Assembly: GCF_000220395.1 (NCBI RefSeq)
Contig: NW_004087735.1
Location: 1 to 64,000, forward strand
Origin: Ichthyophthirius multifiliis
Lineage: Eukaryota; Ciliophora; Oligohymenophorea; Hymenostomatida
Direction: 5' to 3'
Length of the DNA stretch: 64,000 bases
Shown here: positions 1 to 12,344 of the stretch, one piece after another
How positions within the stretch are numbered: the first letter of the stretch is position 1
How the letters are laid out: every line of letters starts with the position of its first letter
Program-made: the position numbers and the translations under genes
Notes under the pieces: model-generated
Told to the model about the DNA's origin: nothing
The model's input: the letters and a program-made list of their open reading frames with translations, nothing else
Databases searched by the model: none

Positions 1-1392
1 TCTATATATTTTTATTTTTAAAAACCATATATTTAGTTTTGTTTTATAATTTATTGTTTTTTTATTTTATTTTTTAAATTTTTTTTGATAATTATAATTT
101 TTTAATAATATTTTTATATATATATAAATAAATATATATATATTTATATATATTTATATATATATATTTATTATTATATATTATTATTTTTTTATTTTAA
201 AATATTCTTTTTACTTATTTTTGTTTTTATTACATTTAAATTTAATTTTATATATATTTTCATTTTTTTTTTTTTAAATTTATAAAAATTTTATTTGTTT
301 TTATAAATTATTATTTGTTTTGATTTCTTATGTAAATATTTATTAATTTTTTAAACAATATTTCCTTTAGTCTATTTAATAAATATTTTTAATTATATAA
401 CATCTGTATTTTTATATATAATAGACAATTATTATAAATCATAAATTTATTTTATTTTGATATATTTTCTAATAAATATTTGTTTTTATCTAATTGCTTT
501 TAAATCATTATATTGCAAAAATTATTTTAATATTTTCGTATTATTAATTTTATTTAAATAAATAAATTTTTATTTTTTTACTTAAATATTTTTTATTTCT
601 TTAATAAAGTTTATTAATATAAATCTTTTTTTTTAATTTTTATTATATAATATTTATTTATTTGTTTTTATTATATTTTTTGTCTAATTAATTATATTAT
701 TTGCTTTTTTTTTTTGCTTTATTAATTGTTTATATTTTTTTATGTATTTTTTTTTATTTAAATTAGGTTAAAAAAAAATCATCAAATTAATTATCTTATG
801 AATCACCAAAACAATATTATTTATTAAAATCATAAGAAAAGTATTTTGAATGACAATTATATGAACTTTTCTCCATATTTTGCTAATTAAATTGATAAAT
901 TTACTTTTTATTAATATAGAAAATATTTATTTTTTATTCCTTGGCATTTTTATACAATATTAATATATATAATAGCTTTATTTTTTAAATATATCTCATA
1001 TTTATATTTAGTAATTTACTCAAAAAAAAATTAAATAGTTTGTTTTTTATTACTATAGTTTTTAGATTAGTGATTTGGGAAAAATAAAAGAAAAAATTAT
1101 AAAATGGTTAAAATTAAGATAATTATTATAAAATTTTTCTTAATAATAAAAAATAAATAATATATCTTTAATATATAAAAAATAAAATGAAAAGATAAAT
1201 TTATAATATATATAATTTATTATTTATTTTTTTATTATTAAAATTAATAATATATTTTTAATTAATTAATTAAAAAGTATATAAATAGATGGAAAAAAAT
1301 ATAATTAATATTTTTATAATATAAATATAAAAAATAAAAACATATCAAAAATATTAAAAAAATAATAATATTTAAATATATATAAAAAAAAA
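1..1392. other. A/T-rich spacer without recognisable gene
   Basis: Almost pure A/T with poly-T, poly-A and TA runs. I see no open frame with amino-acid complexity, no tRNA-like arms and no telomere repeat. The last few hundred bases should hold the promoter and 5' leader of the hexosaminidase gene, but no defined element stands out. Confidence 0.6.
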
Positions 1393-3147
1393 ATGAGAGC
1401 ATAAGAAATATTTTTTATTTTCTTTTTAATTTCATTAATAACTGCAAAAGCTACTGATGTAGATCCTATTTCTTAAAAAGTTCTTCCTAAACCCAAAAAT
1501 TACACATATGGGACAGAAAATTTTGTAATAACTGATCCTTGTATCATACAATATAAACCTTTAGGCTAAAAAATACCTAGTTAAGTATATGAAATAATAG
1601 ATTTTTATAAAACAAAGATATTTTAATAATAATAATCTTGCTAATAATAAAAAAGAAAATTATTAACTAAAATTGATACTATATAATAATAAAAATAATA
1701 ACATTAATAATAATAAATAATATTTGAAATAAATATAAAGGATACTAATATAACTACTTCTAAATCTAAAGAAGATGAAAAATACACTCTAAAACTCGTT
1801 AATAGTACTTATTGGAGTTTAGATGCTGATAAATACGTAGGCTTTTTGAGAGGAATTGAAACTTATTCCTAGTTAATCGAAAAAAACTAAACATCAGGCT
1901 AATTTTTTATCCAAAATTTACCTATCTAAATAGATGATATGCCTGATTATTTTTATAGAGGTTTAATGATAGATACTTCAAGACATTTCTTTTCTGTTAA
2001 ATCAATTTTAGATACTATAGACTCTATGCTTTATAATAAACTCAATTTTCTCCATTGGCATATTACAGATGCTGACTCATTTCCTTTTCCTTTAAAATCA
2101 TTTCCTAATATAACTACTTTTGGTTCTTTATCTTCTTATTAATAATATACTTTTGATGATGTTTAAAAAATCATCACTTATGGTATTTTAAAAGGAGTTT
2201 AAATTATTCCTGAAATCGATTCTCCTGGTCATACATTATCTTGGGGAAAGTATATATATAAATTATTATATAATTAAAATTTTATATATATTTTTGTATA
2301 TTAGGAGTTAATAATTTTAAAATATAACTTTAAATTGTGGGGGTTATTAAGGTTAACTAGATCCTAGTTTAGATTAAACATATGAAGCTTTGAAAGGTAT
2401 TTTAGAAGATATGAAAGATTAGTTTTCAAATTCTGATTTTGTTCATTTTGGAGGGGATGAAGTGGATGAGTAATGCTGGGATTAAAGAGTTACTATAAAA
2501 TAGTTTATGGAATAAAAAAAAATTAGTACCTATTCTTAGTTATAAGATTATTATAGATTTGAATAGAAAAAATTATGGAGAAATATTTCTAAAAAACCAG
2601 TTATTTATTGGGCTAATGATAATATTGTAAATATATATATGTATTTTTTATATATTTATTATATTTATATATAGAATGTTTAAGAAGATGATATTATTTA
2701 ATGGTGGGGATATTCCAACAGTATTGCTAATATTTTAAAAGGCAAAAAAATAAGATTATATTGTCTTATTATGATAAACTTTATCTAGATGTGGGTTATG
2801 GTAATCGTTACGGAGGAAGTTATGGAACAATGTATAATTGGGATGTTATATATTCATTTGATCCTAAAGTTAAAGGGCTTGAAAATCAAATATTAGGAGC
2901 TACAAGTTGTATTTGGAGCGAAATGAATGACGAATTTAGTCAGTCTACAAGAATATGGGGTAGAAATAGTGCTTTTGCACAAAGATTATGGAATTAAGAT
3001 GCAGATGTAGGTGAAAAATATCCAAGAAGAGCACTTGTAAGCAGATTAGTAGAAAACAATAAAAGATTAAATAGAAGAGGAATACCTACAGCACCTGTAA
3101 CTTCAGGTATTTGTGAGATAAATTTAGATGAATGCTATAATAATTGA
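1393..3147 (+). CDS. Beta-N-acetylhexosaminidase (GH20), secreted or lysosomal
   Basis: Family GH20 removes terminal beta-linked GlcNAc/GalNAc from glycans, typically in lysosomes or outside the cell. The ATG opens a hydrophobic signal peptide (MRAQEIFFIFFLISLITA). The catalytic core is clear: RGLMIDTSRHF, LNFLHWHITDADSFPF, IPEIDSPGHT, and the Asp-Glu acid/base pair in FVHFGGDEVDEQCW, followed by PVIYWAND and WWGYS. The C-terminus (FAQRLWN, then CEINLDECYNN) ends on TGA. Introns at 2250-2304 (55 nt) and 2627-2674 (48 nt) restore the frame exactly. A Q-rich stretch made of in-frame TAA/TAG codons lies near 1621-1725, between the N-terminal domain strands. One oddity: after IANILKGKK at an A7 run (2744-2750) the frame must slip back by one base to reach the conserved ILSYYDKLYLDVG segment. 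Family call is secure; exact substrate is not. Confidence 0.93.
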
Positions 3148-3279
3148 ATATTAAATATATGATAAAATATATAAAAACATATTAATATAAATAAATATAT
3201 ATATATATATATTTATATTTATATTTATATTTATATTTATATTTATATTTAATATAATAATTATACATATAATAGTTTT

Positions 3280-5100
3280 TCATTATATTATATCTTATAA
3301 TGCATCTGCAATTTTTTCTTTTACTGTTTTAGGATTATTGTTTTAGTTATATTATTATATTTAATCTGTTTATGTATATGAACTTATTTTTTATTTTTTA
3401 TTTTTTTCTTATTATTTTTTTTTTTCTTCATCTTATTTTTTTTCTTCTTCTTCAATTCTTTTTAATTATTCATCTAATTCATCTAATTCATCTAAATAAC
3501 CATCATTTTATTATATGTTTTTTTAATTTTCTAATTATTATTGTTATTTATTTTCTTCTTCCTATTATTTTTCATTTTCTTTTTCTTATTCTTCTTTTTT
3601 TTCTTACTCTTCTTTTTTTCTTTATTCTTCATTTTTTATTCTTTCTTATTCTTCTTAGTTTTTTTTTTCTTTCTCTTCTTCTTCTTCTTTTCTTCTTCTT
3701 TCTTCTTCTTCTTCTTATTTTCTTCTTCTTTCTTCTTCTTCTTTTTTTTCTCTTTTTTCCCTTTCTTATTCTTATTTTCTTTTTCTTTCTTCTTCTTCCT
3801 CTTCTTCTTATTTTCTTTTTCTTTCTTCTTCTTCTTATTATCTTCTTCTTTCTTCTTCTTCTTTTCTTCTTTTTTCTTCTTCTTCCTATTCTTATTATTA
3901 TCTTCTTCTTTCTTCTTCTTATTCTTTTTCTCTTTTTTCTCTCTCTTATTCTTATTTTCTTTTTCTTTCTTCTTCTTCTTCTTCTTATTTTCTTTTTCTA
4001 TCTTCTTCTTTTCTTCTTCTTTCTTCTTCTTATTTTCTTCTTTCTAATTCTTCTTCTTATTATTATTATCTTTTTTTTTCTTCTTCTTATCTTCTTCTTT
4101 CTAATTCTTCTTCTTATTATTATTATCTTTTTCTTTCTTCTTCTTATCTTTTTCTTTCTTCTTCTTCTTCTTCTTCTTATTTTCTTCTTCTTTCATCTTC
4201 TTCTTATTTTCTTTTTCTTTCTTCTTCTTCTTACTTTTTTTCTTCTTCTTCTTCTTCTTCTAATTGTTTTTTTAAATTTTCTTTTTCTAAATTTTTTTTT
4301 AAATTCTCCTCTTCTTAAAACTAAAGAAAATCATCTTAAAAAAATCCTTATTTAATCTAAATTATTTAAAATTCAATTTTATTAATTTACATATCTCTAT
4401 CATTTTCTAATTCTTACAATTCTTTAATTATTTTTTGATATTTTAATAAATCTCTTTCTTCATTATGTTAAATAAGCTTAATTAATTATTCAAAGTTTTA
4501 TATTTTTTCATTTAAATTTTAATATTTTTAATAAACTTCTTCATTGTTTATATTTAATCCATTTTATTTTTCTATATATATAGCTTCTTAGTATTTTTTT
4601 TCAATTAAACTAAGTTTATTTTTCCATTAATTTTCCCTGTTAACTTATTCAGCTTAAACTTATAAACACAAATCATTTTTTTTTTAAATTTTTGCAATTT
4701 CATTTTCTAATAATTGCTATTAATGCAAACTCTAGGGCATTCTGAGGTCATTCACTATATAAAAGATTTCTTTTCCTTTTAAAAAATTTCTTTTTTTATT
4801 TTCCTTTATATTGTATTTTTCGACTCTTATTTATTCCTTTAAAGCTTCTATTTGTTCCAATAATTAATAATAAGTACTTTAATTAATGTTTGTTTATCTT
4901 TTTTCTAAATTAAACAATTCCTTATTTTATTATTTGATAATGGAATCATTATTTTCTATTTCTTTTTAGGCTATTTATATTTATTCTTATATTATTTGGG
5001 AATTATTTTATATTTTTGGAAGTTTTTATTTTTCTTTTAAAATACTATAAGGTTTACATTTTTAGATTTTTAAATTAATTTAATTGTTTAAATCTTTCAT
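3280..5100 (-). CDS. E/K/R/Q-rich coiled-coil protein
   Basis: Read on the minus strand with TAA/TAG as Gln, this is one uninterrupted 606-codon frame ending in TGA at 3280. The N-terminal third (MKDLNNQINLKIQKCK..., ...ELFNLEKRQTNINQ...) looks like ordinary amphipathic coiled coil. The middle (about 3540-4260) is a low-complexity array of E, K and R runs broken by Q, the protein side of a polypyrimidine tract. The C-terminus (KTVKEKIADALQDIIQ) regains complexity. No globular domain is visible. A structural or scaffolding role is only inferred from composition. The ATG at 5098-5100 is the first in frame after an upstream TGA at 5245, but an upstream exon or a homopolymer slip at the T9 run near 5221 could extend it. 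The highly open plus-strand frame over the same tract is a shadow. Confidence 0.75.
3541..4260. repeat. Polypyrimidine (CTT/TCT) microsatellite-like tract
   Basis: About 0.7 kb in which the plus strand is almost exclusively C and T, built from imperfect CTT/TTC units. It lies inside the coiled-coil gene and encodes its E/K/R array on the minus strand. Such mirror-symmetric homopurine-homopyrimidine tracts can form triplex (H-)DNA; that property is general knowledge, not shown here. Confidence 0.85.
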
Positions 5101-5543
5101 TTATTATCTTAAATATTAACTTTATTTTAGTAATATTTTAATATTATTATTGTCATTTGTATTATTATTTATTGCATTTTCATATCTTTTTACTTTTATT
5201 TTTTATTTTATGGAAATTCTTTTTTTTTTATTATACCAAAACTTTCAACAGGAGAAACAATGTTTCGTTTTTAATAAAATTATGATGTATTTTTTTATGA
5301 TTTTGATATTTTGATTTCATTATTTTCAATTTTATTACCTTTTATTTTAAATTAATTATTATTATTGTATTATGTAGATTTTTTATTTTAATATACTTAT
5401 ATAAAAAGAAATGTTTTTTATAGATTAGAGAGAATTATTAATTGAACTTTTTATAATAAAATAATTTATAATTATTAAAAAAATATTATAATACTTAATT
5501 TTACTTCATTTTTTATTTAAAGTAAATGATAAATGATCTTTTA

Positions 5544-5545
<2 letters not shown>

Positions 5546-5622
<77 letters not shown>
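5546..5622. repeat. (TA)n dinucleotide repeat
   Basis: About 75 nt of alternating T and A between the coiled-coil gene and the next minus-strand gene, with one TAATA interruption near 5580. It is intergenic here; similar TA runs elsewhere in the window sit inside introns. Confidence 0.85.
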
Positions 5623-5625
<3 letters not shown>

Positions 5626-5855
5626 TAAAAATACAATTAAAATTAAATTTTGAATAAATAACTTTCTTTTTTAATATATAATATATAATATATCTATAAT
5701 AATATTAATCAATATTATTATTTTATAAACCTTATTTTTTCTTATATATAAAAATATAAATAAATTTAATCTTAAAAATAAATAATATAATATATAAATA
5801 TATATCTTTTTGATACAAAATAATTACATTCTTTAATAATAAATATGAAAAAAAT

Positions 5856-6764
5856 TCATTTTTTTGAAAAATTAAAAAGGTCATTAAATATATAAGAAAA
5901 AAAATACAAATTAAACAAAATAAATGAATGAATACTCACTAAAGCAAAATAAAAGTAATAATAAATAAATTACTAGAACCTTCCCAATTACGGTATAATT
6001 TCCAATTTTCCATTTTAAATTATAAACTGGTTGTTTTTATTAACAATTTATAATAAAACACCTTAAATTTCTAAATAATTAAATTTATTAGTTTAATGGA
6101 AAATCTCTTATTTTACTTCATATATATCTTCCTAATAATTAATTCCGAGATAATCTAATATTTTTTCCATTATACCTTTAAAAAGCTTATAAAAAATATA
6201 GTTTTGGCCATTATTATTGACTATAGTATCGAAGTTAAAATTATTTTTTTGGTTATATTTATCTATTAAAACCGCATTTATTTTTATACTTTTTTCAAAT
6301 AATGTATTCTGTATATTCAATAATTCTATATTTAATTTAATTTATCCTGTCCCTAGCATTTATTAATTAAAAGAACCATGTGAGTATTACATTTAATTAA
6401 AATAACAGATTAAATTCATATCTATCCAGTCATAATCTTCATTATTTTTTGGAAAAAATTTCGTTTCTTTCTCTTATTATTATTAATGTCGCCATTAATT
6501 GCATAAAAAATCAGCATTTGCTTACTCTAAATAATATGTAAAGTAGTTATTTTGTTAGTTTTTGTTGAATATTAATTACTTTTCATATATAGGGGGATAG
6601 TAATAATAAATTAATATTGTTGTTATGTATATTGAGATGAATGAATATTTCATTAGCTTAATAATGAATTTAAACAAATAAAAATAGAATTTAATTAGCT
6701 TTATTCCGAATAATATTTCAAATGACTCTTTTAATAATGTTAAAATTAAATTAAAACAACACAT
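5856..6764 (-). CDS. Hypothetical membrane-anchored protein
   Basis: A single 302-residue minus-strand frame, open with TAA/TAG as Gln and closed by TGA at 5856. The first 55 residues are strongly hydrophobic (FYFYLFKFIIKL, FISIYITTILIYYYYPP), consistent with a signal anchor; an internal Met (MKYSFISIYITT) is an alternative start. The rest is a mixed soluble region with real complexity (ANADFLCNQWRHQQQ, FFPKNNEDYDWIDMNLICY, GIMEKILDYLGINYQEDIYE). The last about 40 residues are again hydrophobic; a 35-nt GT-AG intron could instead lie just after QLGRF and change the tail. I do not recognise the family. A luminal or secreted domain on a membrane anchor is inference. Confidence 0.55.
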
Positions 6765-7792
6765 ATTTTTTAATTTTTTTAATATAAATATATATATATA
6801 TATTTTTAATAAAAATTAATTTTTATTTATATTAAAATTTAAAAGATTTATTTTAAAATACATAAATATTTTAATTAATAATTATATATAAAAAATAAAA
6901 TATAAAATAAATTTATTATTATTTATTTAAAATAATATTATATTCATTGTTAAAAATAATATAAAATATATTTTAATTTATCAATATTTATATTTAAAAT
7001 TATTTATAACTAAATTAAACTTTTATATATATAGATTTATATTTATTTATTTTTATAAAAAATAATAATTAATATTTTATAAATATTTTGAAAATAATAT
7101 ATTAAATAATAATATATTTATAAAAATATAGATATTTATTTATTATATATATATATATTATATAATTATAAATTAATAAAATAATATTAAATAATATTAA
7201 TATATATAATTAATATATTTCATATTTATTTAAATAAAAAAATATAAATATCTTTTATTTATTAATAAAATTTATTTATTTTCATACTTTAAAGTATTAT
7301 ATAAATAAATAATATTAATAAAAATAGATATTTTTATTTATAAAATAAATTATTAAATAAAAATAAAATTATTTTATTTAGAAATAAGCAAATAAAATTA
7401 TTTATGATATAAAATAATATATTTATATACTTTATAAAAGATTACATTATTATATTTTAAAAAAATATTATTTATTTTAAATAATTATATATTAAAATTT
7501 TTATATTTTTTATATAATTATTATATAAGTTTATATATAAAATAGAATTAATATTTTTGAGATTATAATAAAATTAAATCTTTTTTTCTTTTATAAAAGA
7601 TTTATTAAACTTATATTTACTTATAAGAATAAAAAAAGCTTTTCCAGTAATATATAAATTCAAAAGAATATTATATAGTATTTATTTTTTATTTAAATTA
7701 TAAATTATATAATGAAATATTTAAAATAATATATTTTTTTTTTTGCAATAAAAAATATAAAATAAATAAAAAATGTTATATCACTAAAATAT

Positions 7793-7824
<32 letters not shown>

Positions 7825-7916
7825 TAAAGATAAAAAAAAACAATAAAAAAAATAATAATATATATTATTTATTAGATAAAAAAAAAAAATACTTAAAATA
7901 AATTAAATAAAATAAA
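6765..7916. other. A/T-rich spacer between divergent genes
   Basis: About 1.15 kb of nearly pure A/T between two divergently transcribed genes, so it should contain both promoters. Poly-T and poly-A runs meet near 7791-7822. No gene, RNA or specific promoter motif could be identified. Confidence 0.6.
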
Positions 7917-9153
7917 ATGAATTCCCCTGAATAAATAATAAAATGTAAAAACATTCTTTTTGAAAATAAATTTTAATCCGGTTATTTAAAAATAAATCCT
8001 CCCTATATATCTTCTTTTCTTCCCGAAAATACTTTATTAACCTCTGAATAACTATAAATACTTAACACATAATATGAAAATAAATACATATTACCAGGTA
8101 TAATAGACACAAATATAAGTTTACACCATGAAAATATTGAGGAAGAATGGTTAGATGATGAAAATATATCTAAATTGGCTATAAAATATGGGATTACATC
8201 AATTTTTAATTCTCCTTTAATGAGAAAAAGTAATACTAATGTAAATTTGGATGTTTCATCGTTGGAAAATATAATAAAATTATAAAAAATAAATTCATAT
8301 GAGAAATAAAGTTCTATAGATGATTATTAGTTCAGAAATACTAGAAAAATTTTTTTGGATTTTTTTAATGTAAAATTACTTGGAAAAGAAAGTACAAAAA
8401 ATGCCTATATTTTAAACAAAAATTAAGTATTTTCCTATAAAATATATACTTCGCCGCCTTATTAGCCTGACGCCTATTATTTTAAAACGGCAGAGGAGAT
8501 TATTAATCAATTTTATTCAATTTTAGGGGAACATTCATTCGATAATTTCTTATTTTTTATACATCCATGCTTACAAAAGGGAGAAAACAACCTAAATTTG
8601 AGTTCCCCGCATAGATTTTATCCTATAAATTCGAGGATTTAGGGGCGAGAGTTTTCTGTGCCAAAAATAAACGGAGGAGATGCAATAAAAGGTATATTTG
8701 AGGAAAATATAGACTGTTTTTTGATGCAAAAATTAGAGGAAGGAAACCTTAAGAATTTTTTAATAGAAATATTTAATTTAAGTAGATTAAATGATTAAGA
8801 ATTTTCGGAATTTTTACTATCAAGAAAAGAAAGAATAGAGCTTAATTGTTAAGATGATAATTCAGATGGAAAAAAATTCTAAATTTTTATTTAATAAATA
8901 GGTGAATCTTTAAAATGGGCAGATTTTTCATTTATTTAAAGTTTTTAAAAATAATATATAAAATAATACATTAATATTAATTATATTTATATTTTATTTA
9001 AGATTTTAAAAATGAAATTAAATATTTTTAAAAATTTGTATATGAAAACTAAGAACTTTGTAATAATTAAATTAATTTAGAAGAACAATAGATGGATTAT
9101 ATAATAGAATCTTTTGATAATATTAATATAGAAGTAGGTAATAAGATAAAAAG

Positions 9154-9218
<65 letters not shown>

Positions 9219-10198
9219 GTATTAATTTTATTTATTTTAGACTTATATTTTTTTTATAGATAATTTACAGAATAATAATAATAATAAATTTATTTTAAAA
9301 GATTTATAGAATTCAATTAAACAATAAAATGTTCCTTAATAAAAAAGTAAGTTTTCTAAATAATATACTCTTTAAACCGAAAATAGATACGAAATGAATG
9401 AAGAATTATTAAAACAATAAGAAAATAATAATTTAATTTGCGAAATAAGTGAAATACCTAAAGTTTATTATTCAAATGCAGAAAACTAATTATAATAAAG
9501 CGAAAAAAATTTATTAAAAAAATTCAATGACATCTTAGATATCGAAAATAAGACTATTATACATAAAATAAAAAGTGCAGATTCTATAAATATGGATGAT
9601 TAATATATAGAAGATTAAAAAATAACAATATAGATTAATAATATATAATAAAATCCACATATAGAAGAAAAAATATCTAAAAAATCAATAGAAATTCCTA
9701 GAAAAATACAAACACCTAGCCTTCCAAAAAAAAGTCCTTTAATGAATTTAAAACTCCCGAAAAGTTAAAAATAGTCTCCTTAAGATTTAGCTAAAAGTGA
9801 ATAAAACGGGAATTAATAAACTTTATAAATGCAAAATACTCCGCCTAAAGACACTATATTAAAAATTTCAAATAACTTATTATAGAGTGAATCCCCTGTA
9901 GGAAATGCTTCAAATAAATCAAGTATTTTAATCCGTCGTTAATAATTAAAACTAAATAATACTACATAAGACGATAATTCAAATTAAAATTCAGTAAATA
10001 ACAGTGTAACAGAACTCGAGATCCAAAATAAAAAAGAAGAAAATAATAAAGATTAAGAAAAAAATACTATAAGAGACTATTATAATTTCCTAGCTTTAAG
10101 GCCTATATATTGGGAACTTTTTGCAGTTAAATTTTATAAAAATCTTTTAATTAAATTATAACATAATAAAAATAATAAAAATAGCAAAAATAATAATA

Positions 10199-10233
<35 letters not shown>

Positions 10234-11018
10234 TATAATTCTAAAATTAACTTAATTTTCTAAAATATATCAAATGCTCTTTCTTTATTTAAACTATATG
10301 ATATGAAGATTGAGTTCTTGAATATTTCTAATATATACACTGAGGTGTCTTGGCCTTTTTTGTTTTTCGAATGTACATAAATAACTGATGGAGATACACG
10401 ATTTAAAACTGAGCCGGCAATTTATAATAAATATAACAGAGATATGCTTCTAAATGCTCTTTTTAATTAAGATAACCTAATCTAAATGGTAGGTTCTTAG
10501 CATTTTTCAGTCCCTTGTAAATACAAGTTTTTTTCTCCCAAAGATTTATGCTTTTCAGATTAGGAAGATTTTGACTTTTTTCCTGGTGATTTTTCTAAAG
10601 CAGTCAATGGGCTTTTTTCTATAGGAGGTTAATTATAGGCTTTATGGACTTGTTGCGTATATTAATTAATATAAAAGGGAGTTTGGGGTGAAAATAAGTA
10701 AGTTTTAGATGATTTAGGATAATAATATTTAATAAAAATAATGTAAGTTTTGAGTATTAATCCAGCAAAAATATGTAAATTAGATAAAAAAGGAGGTATT
10801 TAAGTAGGAAAATATGCTGATTTTATAATTTTTGATCCTTTTGAGGTAAATAAATTTAGCGCATTTATATAGGAAGGGTAAAAGTTCGCACCTTAACTGC
10901 ATTTATTGAATGGATGTAAGCTAAAAGGGGAAGTTTAGTAAACTTTTATTAGAGGAAATAAAATTTTTGATAGAAATTAATTTTTTTGGATAATTTTAAA
11001 GCAGAGTATTTATTTTGA
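7917..11018 (+). CDS. Allantoinase-like amidohydrolase, probable pseudoenzyme
   Basis: The framework of allantoinase/dihydropyrimidinase is present: LPGIIDTN near the start, IKYGITSIFNSP, ITDGDTRFKTEPAI, YNRDMLLNALF, GDFSKAVNGLFSIGGQLQAL, INPAKICKLDKKGGIQVG, KYADFIIFDPFEV and FAPQLHLLNGCKLKGEV. The metal ligands are missing. The usual D-x-H-x-H reads DTNIS, the ETCPHYL-like His segment reads SWPFLFF, and the SDHSP-like Asp segment reads GSQHFSV. A long Q/N/S-rich insertion (about 9270-10260, with an Asn run at 10200-10230) splits the barrel. Introns: 8941-9002 (62 nt) and one in the TA repeat, either 9134-9240 or 9138-9259. The natural end (FLDNFKAEYLF then TGA at 11016) needs one extra T in the T7 run at 10981-10987; without it the frame runs into the opposite gene. 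Fold assignment is firm; loss of catalysis is inferred. Confidence 0.8.
9152..9212. repeat. (TA)n repeat inside an intron
   Basis: Two runs of alternating T and A with a short phase break, contained in the second intron of the allantoinase-like gene. The repeat leaves the exact splice borders ambiguous. Confidence 0.8.
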
Positions 11019-11113
11019 AAATATTTATTTATTTAAATATATATTTAATAAAAAATAAAAATAATATAATATAAACAATTTTTTATTAAAAAAATATTAA
11101 TTTTTTTTTTTAA

Positions 11114-12281
11114 TCAATGCCATGTTATATTTCCTATTATAAAAACTTTATTTTTAATAAAATCTTCTATATTTAATCCTGGTAAAAGTAAATGTATAGA
11201 TCTTTATTATTCATTAATTTGTTAAATATGAGCTAATAAGCATACTGTACTTTTACAAATTAACTATAAAACTTCGTCTTAGTTATTTATTTTTTCTACT
11301 TAATCTTTACTTAAATTAAGAATTCCGACAATGCTTTTTACAAGGTTTTCCTTTAAAAGATCAACTTATTCTAATTAAAGTTGCGAAGAATCAGCTTATT
11401 ACGAATTTTTTTCATCTAAACATTTAAATCTATAGAATACAAAATCATTAATGTTAATCATTACATTCTAACATCTTTGTAATTAAATAAATATATATAT
11501 ATATATATATATATATTATTTTATTTATTTCAACATACGTATAAATTACTATATATTTTACTAATAATTTTTTATTTTCTCATTTTTATAAACTCATTTA
11601 AATAAAAAATTATAGTTGCTATTCTTTATATACATTAATTTTTTAATTAATAATTACATAAAAATAATAATATGAATAATTGTTATAATTTACCTAATAT
11701 CTGAATTAATACCATAGAAATATTATTTTAAAATCTATTAATTGAACCTATTTTAATCTTCTTACCACTCAATTTCTTCTCTACTTTTAACTCCTCCTGG
11801 TTTTTGAATTCTGACAATATTAATTTAGTGTTTTTACTTTAAAGAGTAGAAAAGTTCATCCTCTAAACACAAAATAAGACTTATTTTGAACCATTTAATG
11901 ATCTAATCAATAAAATTCTTTTATTAAACACTTGATGGAATATGAGGCATATTAACAATACATCCACTAGCGAAAATTTCATTCAATTCATTCCAATTTT
12001 AATTTTTTAAGAAAAATTTAACATATTTATTTCTAATTTTTTACATACAAAATTACCCAATACCTCTATCTAATTTTATAATAAGACTATATTAGCCTTC
12101 TAAAACCCATGAAAAAGAGCTACTTTATCAACACTCTCAATAGCATTTTAGCAATAAAAATCCTTACAAACAACAGCACCTATACAGCAACTTGTTAATA
12201 TAGAATTCATATCAGGATCTAAATCCACCATTATAGGTTTCCAGCCTAATTTACAGGCATAATTAGTAAATATTTTTACTA

Positions 12282-12344
<63 letters not shown>

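Noticed and set aside
3372-4355. Long plus-strand frame made of F, L, S and I runs
   Set aside because: It is the antisense of the polypurine coding tract. The minus-strand frame continues far beyond the tract with real amino-acid complexity, whereas the plus-strand translation is only homopolymeric hydrophobics.
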